A DNA stretch of 9,111 bases. Origin: Sulfurimonas sp. (GTDB taxonomy: Bacteria; Campylobacterota; Campylobacteria; Campylobacterales; Sulfurimonadaceae). The stretch covers positions 1 through 9,111 of the forward strand of contig JAUSKV010000274.1 of the NCBI GenBank assembly GCA_030646745.1, read 5' to 3'. The translations under genes and the position numbers were made by a program. Below, one piece after another: positions 1-6,307 of this stretch; positions within the stretch are counted from its first letter, which is position 1; each line of letters opens with the position of its first letter. The notes beneath the pieces were generated by a model. It was not told where the DNA came from and did no database searches. It was given only the letters and a program-made list of their open reading frames with translations.

Positions 1-52
1 TTTTACCGCTTCCCGCACTCGCCTCGTAGGCTAGGTTATTTATGAATGACAT
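1..52 (-). CDS. addA: AddA helicase-nuclease, N-terminal fragment (cut by window edge)
   Basis: Only the first 17 codons are in the window. They read MSFINNLAYEASAGSGK, followed by one base of the next codon. The segment EASAGSGK is the start of a UvrD/RecB-type Walker A motif (A-x-A-G-[ST]-G-K-T), which in AddA and RecB sits within about 20 residues of the N-terminus, as here. AddA is the superfamily 1 helicase and nuclease subunit that works with AddB to unwind and resect double-strand DNA ends for RecA-dependent repair. The addB gene lies upstream on the same strand, which supports the call. The ATG (52-50) overlaps the stop of the preceding gene in TAATG, and only a weak GAG lies 8 bases upstream. 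Translation probably depends on ribosomes finishing the upstream gene. The remainder is outside the window, so intactness cannot be judged. Confidence 0.85.
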   Translation of the reverse strand, partial: MSFINNLAYEASAGSGK

Positions 53-1203
53 TATTTGTACTCATTTATATTGAAATTTATTTGATTAATTAATTCTTCT
101 TGATTTAATTTATAATTAGAAAAATCAAGACAACTTCTTATATCAACAATCGCATTAGCCACTACTTCTTTTTCTTTGTTTAATATATTTATTTGAATAT
201 CAGTAAATTTATCTTTTTGAAATTCATCGTCATCTAATGCACGAGCTATACGACTGAATACTTGTGTGGCATGTATAATAGATTCTTTAACATCATTATT
301 ATTTTTAATAAATAAATTTAATTCGAAAGTTGTATCATTTTCAACAAATGACGCATATTTAAAACCCACAATCTGTAAGTTATGAATAAGATGTAATAAA
401 TAAGTTTCACTTCTTAAATAAAAATCAATATTTTTATCTTCTGCGAAACTCTTTATTTCTTGCATATAATTAAGATATATTAAAACCTCTGCTAATCGTA
501 AAGCTCCATAAGCATCTCTGACCCAGAATGTAATTTGTTTTAATTCTTCATGAGACATAATTTTGACCTTATCTCTTTTAGAGCCATATATGACTTTTAT
601 ATTATCCTTTGATATTTCAAAATCTTTATGTGCAGCAATATTTCTCCATTGATTTATATGTATTCCAACAATAGGATCTTTTATTAATAAATCAAAATTT
701 CTAAACTCTTTATCATTCACTAAGTTTCCTAAAGACTTATTACCTAAGTTTTCAAATAGTTTGTTTGTATGAAACTGATAAAAAAGCCTAAATCTAGGTT
801 CAAAGCAACCTTCCACAATTTCATCAATAGCTCTAAAATAGTATATTGCTAAATCCTTTTTTGTGTAATTATTTATATCTGATTGTGATATACAATAGCT
901 TATATATCTATCATTCGTATCTGAGATTTTTTTAAAATTATCAAATAAAATTTCAAATGATTTTTCTTTTTCTAAAAATATAATACTTTCAAAAACTTCA
1001 TGTATTGCATTCAGCATTTTTATGTAATCTTCATTTGGATATAACATGACATAGTTCATTAGTTCTGTTCGTAACAACTCTTTGTTTCTTAAATAATTAT
1101 TTTCACTGCTAAAATATTTAAAAAAAATCTCTCTTGTTAAGCTATTCCAATCATCAACACTACAATCATTGTTGTAATCTAAATGATTAAAAATATCTAC
1201 CAT
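52..1203 (-). CDS. HEPN-like protein of unknown family lodged between addB and addA
   Basis: I do not recognise this 383-residue protein as a named family. It looks soluble: no signal peptide or membrane helix, mostly helical, rich in Asn, Lys, Ile, Phe and Asp. Residues about 110-245 read as a helical domain holding QWRNIAAHKDFEI. There R187-N188-x3-H192 matches the R-x4-6-H signature of HEPN domains, whose Arg and His form the active site in ribonuclease members. The last 120 residues look like short strands plus helices. The ATG at 1203 lies 3 bases after the addB stop, and its ribosome site (GGGAGAG) is inside the last addB codons. The stop at 54-52 overlaps the addA ATG. Four sampled 60-base stretches average about 22% GC against about 35% for addB, which suggests acquisition by transfer. 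I infer a defence or toxin role linked to AddAB. A non-catalytic HEPN fold is the main alternative. Confidence 0.75.
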   Translation of the reverse strand: MVDIFNHLDYNNDCSVDDWNSLTREIFFKYFSSENNYLRNKELLRTELMNYVMLYPNEDYIKMLNAIHEVFESIIFLEKEKSFEILFDNFKKISDTNDRYISYCISQSDINNYTKKDLAIYYFRAIDEIVEGCFEPRFRLFYQFHTNKLFENLGNKSLGNLVNDKEFRNFDLLIKDPIVGIHINQWRNIAAHKDFEISKDNIKVIYGSKRDKVKIMSHEELKQITFWVRDAYGALRLAEVLIYLNYMQEIKSFAEDKNIDFYLRSETYLLHLIHNLQIVGFKYASFVENDTTFELNLFIKNNNDVKESIIHATQVFSRIARALDDDEFQKDKFTDIQINILNKEKEVVANAIVDIRSCLDFSNYKLNQEELINQINFNINEYK

Positions 1204-1206
1204 TGT

Positions 1207-3588
1207 TTACTCTCTCCCACATATAGTTGAATATTCACAATAAATACAGTTCTTCAAATCTTCACACTTGTCAAACTCATATTCGTCATGTGCCAAAATA
1301 TCTTTTATGTTTGATTCTAAAACAGCCAATTTCTCTTCCAAAAATACTTCATGCACTATTCTCGACTCTTTTAAGTCATAATATCCGCACCCCAAGAGTA
1401 CTTCCTCGCTGTCGCTCACAGCGCATGCCGTAATGATGCCTAACTGTTTTGCCAATAGGTAATAAAACTCTAACTGAAAATCAGTAGCTTCTGTGAAATT
1501 TTTTGCCGTGTAGATTGGATAGGAGCCTGTTTTGTAATCAAGTACAAATATCTCATCGCCTCTTTTGTCGATTCTGTCAATCACGCCTGTCAATGTAAGA
1601 CCTGCAAACTCACACTCTAAACTTTTTTCACACACTTCCACATGCCAAGCGTCTTTAAATCTTTGCACTTCGTTTTCGCAAAATGTGTCCATTCTTCTCT
1701 TTTGCAGACTGATGAGATATTTCTCTAGCTCATTCTTTCCACATGCTATGTCAAGCTCTTTGTGTAAATCTTTTTTGAGTTCCTCTACGCTTAGATAGCT
1801 GTTTTTTTTGCTGTAAAGCTCTTTGAGTGCGAGGTGAACTGTTGTTCCTATCTCCCACTCTTGCGGCATATCTTTTGGTATTTCATGGGAAGAGATATTT
1901 TTTATGTATCTGTAGTAGAACTTTCGTTTACATGTTAAAAAAGTTTTTAGTTTCGTGCTTGAGAGTTTTTTATCTCTAAAGCTGTACTGGGCAACAATTT
2001 TTTCATCTTTGTTGTGTTTTTGTGATAACTTTTTAAAAAGTATATTTGCATAATCCAACTCTTCATGTGGATTTGTCTCTTGAATATTGAGCTGTTTTAA
2101 AAACCTTGAAGCACTGCTTTGGCTTGATTTGACATAGGATATTGCCACCTCTTTTGAGCGGTTTATGAGCATTTGGTAGTAATGTTTTTGAAGATTTTCT
2201 CTGTCGCTCATGGTTGGAAGAGAGGCTATCTCTCGGATATTTGTGTTGAGAAACATATCTTTGTCGCTTCGTTTTGGAACATTTGCGTCGCTGAAATCGA
2301 CTATAATCACCGCATCAAACTCTACTGCACGCGTCTCAAGCACTCCAATGACCGTTACTTTTCCGCCTCTCACATCATCTATAGTTCTGCATGCAAGCCT
2401 CTGCATAAAGAGTGAAATGAGCGATTTTACACTCATCTCTTGCATGCAGGGCAGAACTGTCTTAAATGTGTAAATCTCCTCTTCAAAGATTTTTAACTCA
2501 ATTTTTGAGCCGATGCTCTCTTTGTATCGATTAAGAAACTCTATAAAATCAACTTCTGCAACTTTTTTGTAGTAGATTTTAAAGAGTTCCATGTAGAGTT
2601 GACTGCCTACTCTTTTAACTCTTGCTTCATTCTCTTTCGACTCTTGCTCTATGAGTTGACATGTGGAGTTTAGCTTTTCGTATGTTTTTGTTTTGGAATA
2701 TGACTCACCCATGGCAAAGTTAAAATTTGATTTTTCATCAAAGGTTTTGAGGAGTTCTGCCATATTCTCATCGGGCAAAATTACGGCAATATTCTCCGGA
2801 CTAAAACCCTTTTTGACAAACTCATACACTTTTTTCTTTATAAAAGCGATTTGCAAAATAGACTCGCTGAATGATTCACAACTTATATTTTTATTTTTAT
2901 TTATTTCTGTTTTTTGGATAATTGTTTTTGAATTAAGAGAGAGGGTATATTTAAAGTTATTCTCTAGCTCTATGCCTAACTCTGCAAATTTGCTCTGCAT
3001 TTTAGTGTTAAAGGGTGAAGTAGTTAAAATGAGAGTCACACAGCTGTAATCGCAACATTTTAAAAGAAGTTCCAACTCAAAGTTTGTCAAATGTCCTTCG
3101 ATGTGTATCTCAATATTTTTATTTATTTTTGCAAACTCTGTATTAAACTTATAAAGCTTTGGTAAAAAAATCCTATCTAATATTTTTCGCTCACAACAAA
3201 GTGCTTCGTACCTTTTATAAAGCTCTTGGAGTATGGCTATGTGCTCCTCATATTCTGCATAAATATCGGAGGTGTCAAGTTTGAAAATATCATACATTTC
3301 TGCACTCAACTCTTCGTAAAACTTAAAAATATAGGTGGAGTTTTTCGTGAATGTAAAAAAGTTTCTTTCTATTTGCAGATTTTTAAACAAGCTAAAATCC
3401 GATGCTTCTAAAAGCAGTAAAACTCTGCTGTCTTCATCTGCGATTTTAAAATCTTTCACTATGCAGAGCTTACTTATAAATTCTGACATTGTTATGTAAT
3501 TTGGTAAAAAAAGAGTTGATTCGGTGATAAGAAATTGCTCATGCCTGATGGCACGAGCAGAGGGTAAAACTACTGTTTTTTCATTCAT
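1207..3588 (-). CDS. addB: AddB-type PD-(D/E)XK exonuclease with iron-sulfur cluster
   Basis: This 793-residue protein is the AddB-like partner of AddA, part of the RecBCD/AddAB class that resects DNA breaks. Residues 413-440 (VIGVLETRAVEFDAVIIVDF and onward) resemble the late UvrD-like helicase motif. The C-terminal RecB-family nuclease is complete: H585 in TTVHL, D671 in GVIDRID, D684 and K686 in LDYKTG, and Q705 with Y709 in FQLEFYY. Cysteines C553 (LTCKRKF), C781, C784 and C790 (CIYCEYSTIC) match the four [4Fe-4S] ligands that clamp this domain in AddB. I see no Walker A (G-x4-GK[ST]) near the N-terminus, and the protein is much shorter than the roughly 1160 residues of Bacillus AddB. The chosen ATG directly follows an in-frame TAG and lacks a clear Shine-Dalgarno sequence. 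It lies 40 bases after fixH with no terminator between, so read-through from the cco block is likely. Confidence 0.88.
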   Translation of the reverse strand: MNEKTVVLPSARAIRHEQFLITESTLFLPNYITMSEFISKLCIVKDFKIADEDSRVLLLLEASDFSLFKNLQIERNFFTFTKNSTYIFKFYEELSAEMYDIFKLDTSDIYAEYEEHIAILQELYKRYEALCCERKILDRIFLPKLYKFNTEFAKINKNIEIHIEGHLTNFELELLLKCCDYSCVTLILTTSPFNTKMQSKFAELGIELENNFKYTLSLNSKTIIQKTEINKNKNISCESFSESILQIAFIKKKVYEFVKKGFSPENIAVILPDENMAELLKTFDEKSNFNFAMGESYSKTKTYEKLNSTCQLIEQESKENEARVKRVGSQLYMELFKIYYKKVAEVDFIEFLNRYKESIGSKIELKIFEEEIYTFKTVLPCMQEMSVKSLISLFMQRLACRTIDDVRGGKVTVIGVLETRAVEFDAVIIVDFSDANVPKRSDKDMFLNTNIREIASLPTMSDRENLQKHYYQMLINRSKEVAISYVKSSQSSASRFLKQLNIQETNPHEELDYANILFKKLSQKHNKDEKIVAQYSFRDKKLSSTKLKTFLTCKRKFYYRYIKNISSHEIPKDMPQEWEIGTTVHLALKELYSKKNSYLSVEELKKDLHKELDIACGKNELEKYLISLQKRRMDTFCENEVQRFKDAWHVEVCEKSLECEFAGLTLTGVIDRIDKRGDEIFVLDYKTGSYPIYTAKNFTEATDFQLEFYYLLAKQLGIITACAVSDSEEVLLGCGYYDLKESRIVHEVFLEEKLAVLESNIKDILAHDEYEFDKCEDLKNCIYCEYSTICGRE

Positions 3589-3628
3589 CTATTTATTTTG
3601 ACTAATACATGAATAGCTTTCATAACAC

Positions 3629-4135
3629 TTAATATTCGAAAGCCTCTTTAGCTCTGGTATCCGCTTTGACATTGTAATATCTTTGCAAATCACCGACGCT
3701 TACCTTAGCCATAATGTCCCATCTACCCTCTTTTTCAAGGTTGATAGAACCGAATGAGTAAACGCCGTTTTCTATGGTTGGATTACTTAATTCTCTGTCA
3801 AATTGATGACTATCCGGTCTAGTAACCACCACTGTGATATTTGCATCACTCACTTTATTGGAGTTCAAATCACTTACTTTATACTTAATTACACTGCCAT
3901 TACAATTGAGAGAATCAGTGATATATTCGATTTTGTATTTTTTGTCAAACGCTATGCGAGCTTCTATAAGCTCATTTGCTTTAGCATCCGCTTCATGGTA
4001 ATCCATCATATACGCGTCACTCTTTTCTACCGGTGATGAAGTTGCAATAACTACCGTTACAACACTAGCTACAAATATTAATGCAATGGAAGTACCAATT
4101 GCATAGGGCCAAATTTTTCCGCTATTTTTCTTCAA
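3629..4135 (-). CDS. fixH: FixH family cbb3 oxidase accessory protein (TTG start)
   Basis: From a TTG at 4135 this gives 168 residues: a short basic N-terminus, one membrane helix (about 8-31), then a periplasmic domain. The segment SPVEKSDAY at 34-42, just after the helix, and GRWDI at 137-141 are the conserved landmarks of FixH. FixH proteins are membrane proteins encoded with cbb3 oxidases and linked to their assembly and copper handling. The same frame is open up to an ATG at 4255, but those 40 extra residues would lie inside the upstream gene, carry a second hydrophobic stretch, and leave a poor match to FixH N-termini. The TTG instead has AGAAGG 7 bases upstream and sits just before the basic residues. 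With this start the gene overlaps the upstream gene by 14 bases, which suggests coupled translation. Confidence 0.85.
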   Translation of the reverse strand: MKKNSGKIWPYAIGTSIALIFVASVVTVVIATSSPVEKSDAYMMDYHEADAKANELIEARIAFDKKYKIEYITDSLNCNGSVIKYKVSDLNSNKVSDANITVVVTRPDSHQFDRELSNPTIENGVYSFGSINLEKEGRWDIMAKVSVGDLQRYYNVKADTRAKEAFEY

Positions 4136-4826
4136 TTTTTTGCCTTCTTGGGTACATTTTTCTTTTAATGTACATAAATATAGCGTAAATAATAAAACCG
4201 TAGAATAATACCTTAACAAGCAATATGCTGTTTTTATTTGCATTGCCTGCAGCATTTTCTAAAACAATTTTTTTACTTGTTGCTATCTGCTCGGCAATAT
4301 CTGTATAACCATTAAACATAGCACCAGAATATTTGCCTAATATTTCACCCTCTTTTGCTTTTCCTGCAAGAAGAGGCAAGATAGTGCCGTCTGCATCTGT
4401 TACCATTTCTTTAAAACCTTCAAAACTTTTGCTGTATAAAACAGCCATTATAAAGGCTTGTACCGGTGATGCGACAGGACTTAAAACCTGTTTTTTATTA
4501 AAATACTCATATAAAGAGGCATCGTTTGCTAATATATCAACCTGTGAATCTAACTCTGAAAAAGTAAGTAGAATGGTAGGTTCACTGAACTCTTTTAACA
4601 GCTCTTTTTCATATTCGACTATATTTGTGCCATGTGGAAGTTCTTTTAGCATCAAAAGTCTTAATGATATGCCGGTTTTATCATGTAGTTCGGATCCGAG
4701 TTTTTCAACTTCTGCATTAAATTTAGGATTAAGAATAAGTTCATCTTTATATAAATATTCTGCTGTGAGTGTTGTATGAAAAAATAGTGTGAGGATGAGG
4801 GCCGCAAGCCCTCTTGAAATTTTCAA
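4122..4826 (-). CDS. TPM-like membrane-anchored periplasmic protein (TTG start)
   Basis: This is a 234-residue protein with a probable signal peptide (1-22: basic start, hydrophobic core, ending TLTA), a periplasmic domain, and one C-terminal helix (about 201-220) followed by a strongly basic tail (KRKMYPRRQK). The domain contains a TGISLRLLMLKELPHG stretch, then EPTILLTFSELDSQVDI, a pattern like TPM domains (a strand after a conserved TG, then an acidic loop). The resemblance is modest, and I know of no assigned function. It begins with TTG, 7 bases after AAGGGA. No nearby ATG would keep the signal peptide. The Shine-Dalgarno sequence touches the stop of the 29-residue gene before it, and its own end overlaps fixH by 14 bases. 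Its position between oxidase genes and fixH suggests a role in oxidase assembly or membrane quality control, by inference from context only. Confidence 0.75.
   Translation of the reverse strand: MKISRGLAALILTLFFHTTLTAEYLYKDELILNPKFNAEVEKLGSELHDKTGISLRLLMLKELPHGTNIVEYEKELLKEFSEPTILLTFSELDSQVDILANDASLYEYFNKKQVLSPVASPVQAFIMAVLYSKSFEGFKEMVTDADGTILPLLAGKAKEGEILGKYSGAMFNGYTDIAEQIATSKKIVLENAAGNANKNSILLVKVLFYGFIIYAIFMYIKRKMYPRRQKIEEK
4136..4149 (-). promoter_or_regulatory. Ribosome binding site fixing the fixH TTG start
   Basis: Reading the minus strand, AAGAAGG (4149-4143) is followed by 7 bases and then TTG (4135-4133). It lies in the last codons of the upstream TPM-like gene. It is the only good Shine-Dalgarno match near a start codon placing the FixH membrane helix close to the N-terminus, so it decides the start. 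Confidence 0.7.
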
Positions 4827-4837
4827 AAAAATTTCCC

Positions 4838-4927
4838 TTAACCGACAAAAAGATGATTAGGTGTTAAAACCGCGAAAAGAGTATAAGCAGCCATAACTAC
4901 TAAACCTAATGTAATTAATTTTTCCAT
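4838..4927 (-). CDS. 29-residue single-helix membrane protein in the cco cluster
   Basis: This is a very short gene: ATG at 4927, TAA at 4840-4838, 29 residues. It starts MEKLITLG, has one membrane helix at about 4-22, and ends TPNHLFVG. The case for translation is good. GGGAG lies 6 bases before the ATG, the gap from the preceding DUF4006 stop is 11 bases, and the next gene's start follows its stop after another 11 bases. Without it there would be an odd 112-base hole in a cluster where other gaps are 9 to 15 bases. Single-helix peptides of similar size, such as CcoM of Pseudomonas stutzeri (established knowledge), are structural parts of cbb3 oxidases. This one may be an analogue or a partner of CcoQ or DUF4006, but I see no sequence match that proves it. 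Confidence 0.72.
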   Translation of the reverse strand: MEKLITLGLVVMAAYTLFAVLTPNHLFVG

Positions 4928-4938
4928 TATATACTCCC
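4928..4938 (-). promoter_or_regulatory. Ribosome binding site of the 29-residue gene
   Basis: On the minus strand GGGAG (4938-4934) is followed by TATATA and then ATG. It directly follows the TAA of the DUF4006 gene. It is as strong as the sites in front of ccoQ and ccoP and is the main evidence that the 29-residue frame is translated. Confidence 0.65.
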
Positions 4939-5148
4939 TTATTTCACATCAACTACATGTTTAGCGTTTTCTGTGCTAAACATCTTAATTGATTGTTCAT
5001 CTTTAATATCATAATAATTAGCAGCATTTGCATTTTGCACGCCAAGACCTAAAACTGTAAGACCAGCTAGGATTGTGAGCAATAATACAGTTGCGATTAA
5101 CATACCTGTAATACCATCAAGAGCAAAAACACTTCTATTTTCATTCAT
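4939..5148 (-). CDS. DUF4006 family small membrane protein
   Basis: This 69-residue protein has a polar start (MNENRSVFALDGITGML), one membrane helix (about 14-37) and a periplasmic tail of about 30 residues ending HVVDVK. The N-terminal pattern matches DUF4006, a small family I know from Campylobacterota just downstream of ccoP. Its function is not established. The fixed place next to ccoP suggests a lineage-specific subunit or stability factor of the cbb3 oxidase, possibly doing for CcoP what CcoQ does for the core. AAGGAG lies 6 bases before the ATG and overlaps the ccoP stop, with a gap of 10 bases, so the two are translated from one message. The tail contains no cysteine or histidine pair that would suggest a metal site. 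Confidence 0.82.
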   Translation of the reverse strand: MNENRSVFALDGITGMLIATVLLLTILAGLTVLGLGVQNANAANYYDIKDEQSIKMFSTENAKHVVDVK

Positions 5149-5158
5149 GCTAATCTCC

Positions 5159-6082
5159 TTATTTACTTAAGTTAGTGATGTATGCACCAACAGCTTCTTT
5201 TTGTTTAGCATTAAGTCTATCAAACTTAGGCATTTCACCGATTGCACCTTTTTTACCATGTGCAAGAACATTTGCAACAAGTGCCGGAGTAAATGAAGCT
5301 ATGTTTGGAGCAACTGAATCCACACCTTTGCCATCTGAACCGTGACATGAAGCACAAACGCCTGCAAATACATCAGCACCGGCACCAGTCATACCATTTG
5401 CAACAAAAGAAGCAACAGTATCAATCTCAGCATCACTAATTAAAGCACTAGTATTAGCATTGAAAAGACCATTACGATCTGGCATTGGCATCTCTACGCC
5501 TAACAGTTTGTTATTTGAACCGTTTGCTATTACAAGTTTAACAGATTTAGCTTCAATTCTTTTATTAAGATTTGCAGCTTTACCCTCAATACCATCAGCA
5601 TTAATACCGTGACAAACTTTACACTCTGCCAAGAAAACAGACTCACCCATCTCTACTAATCTGTCACCAGTAATTGACGCATATTCTGCTTCAAATTTAG
5701 TATTGTGTGCAGCTGTATCTTCATTGTACTCACCAATTTGTGAATATGCATTTAAAGGGTAACCTACAGTAAAATACCACATACCCCAAACAATTAGAAG
5801 GAAGAACATAATTGCCCAACCCATTGGTAACTCGTTTAAATACTCACCGATACCATCCCACTTCTCATCAGCTAACTGACCATCAGCAGTATCTGTCTGC
5901 ATTTGACGAACATACTTGATTACTACAAAAACTGTAATAATTATAAGTGCTACTGCACCTGCCACTGCAAGCATGTTGACGATATCACCGTGTAAACCAC
6001 CCTCTGAACCGCTCACTGACATGTAAGTGAACAGTAACATTAGAGCGGTAAAGATAATTCCCCCAAGATAAAGCTTATTCAT
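5159..6082 (-). CDS. ccoP: cbb3 cytochrome c oxidase subunit III, dihaem CcoP
   Basis: At 307 residues, CcoP is the dihaem c subunit that passes electrons from soluble cytochrome c towards CcoO and CcoN on the periplasmic side. Haem site one is C154-K-V-C-H158 with probable axial methionine M198 or M200 (VEMPMPD). Haem site two is C243-A-S-C-H247 with M284 (GEMPKF). Ahead of them are three hydrophobic segments: about 5-22, 35-57 and 88-107. The well-studied Pseudomonas stutzeri CcoP has two helices, so the first segment here is an addition, which I believe is common in Campylobacterota. The motif ELPMGWAIMF just before the last helix is the usual CcoP landmark. AGGAG 6 bases before the ATG and a 9-base gap from ccoQ fit one operon. 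Confidence 0.96.
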   Translation of the reverse strand: MNKLYLGGIIFTALMLLFTYMSVSGSEGGLHGDIVNMLAVAGAVALIIITVFVVIKYVRQMQTDTADGQLADEKWDGIGEYLNELPMGWAIMFFLLIVWGMWYFTVGYPLNAYSQIGEYNEDTAAHNTKFEAEYASITGDRLVEMGESVFLAECKVCHGINADGIEGKAANLNKRIEAKSVKLVIANGSNNKLLGVEMPMPDRNGLFNANTSALISDAEIDTVASFVANGMTGAGADVFAGVCASCHGSDGKGVDSVAPNIASFTPALVANVLAHGKKGAIGEMPKFDRLNAKQKEAVGAYITNLSK

Positions 6083-6091
6083 ATATCTCTC

Positions 6092-6295
6092 CTATTTCTC
6101 TTTATCATCAGACATTGGCGATACCGGAGCATCACCTATATCATCATTTAGCGCCATATTGCTGAATTTTTCATAATCATGACCACCTTTTTTCTTGTCT
6201 GTGCTGTATAGATGATATATATAACTATAAAGCACAACTACTAGAAGTAATACTAGTGCGAAGTAACCATAAGCCTGAAGTTCTGCAATATTCAC
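6092..6295 (-). CDS. ccoQ: cbb3 oxidase subunit IV, CcoQ (GTG start)
   Basis: This is a 67-residue protein with a single helix (about 10-29, YFALVLLLVVVLYSYIYHLY) followed by a charged cytoplasmic tail rich in Lys and Asp and ending DDKEK. The size, topology and position between ccoO and ccoP identify CcoQ, the small subunit that stabilises CcoP association with the core in other bacteria. The start is GTG at 6295, with AGAGG 6 bases upstream. No ATG occurs before the helix, so GTG is the natural choice. The gap to the ccoO stop is 12 bases. Sequence conservation in CcoQ is low, so the call rests mainly on context. Confidence 0.9.
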   Translation of the reverse strand: MNIAELQAYGYFALVLLLVVVLYSYIYHLYSTDKKKGGHDYEKFSNMALNDDIGDAPVSPMSDDKEK

Positions 6296-6307
6296 TACAA
6301 ACCTCTA

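Noticed and set aside
1802..1809. A8 run in addB that forms the slippery heptamer A-AAA-AAC in frame
   Set aside because: It encodes ordinary Lys-Lys-Asn. I see no stimulatory hairpin just downstream, and such runs are common in AT-rich genomes. The nuclease domain continues in the normal frame.
2663..3049. Plus-strand open frame of 128 codons inside addB
   Set aside because: It lies wholly opposite a well-supported nuclease gene, has no recognisable domain, and follows from the AT-rich antisense frame. Other plus-strand frames at 1227-2473, 3226-3411, 3803-4036, 4333-4779 and 8010-8255 were dismissed for the same reason.
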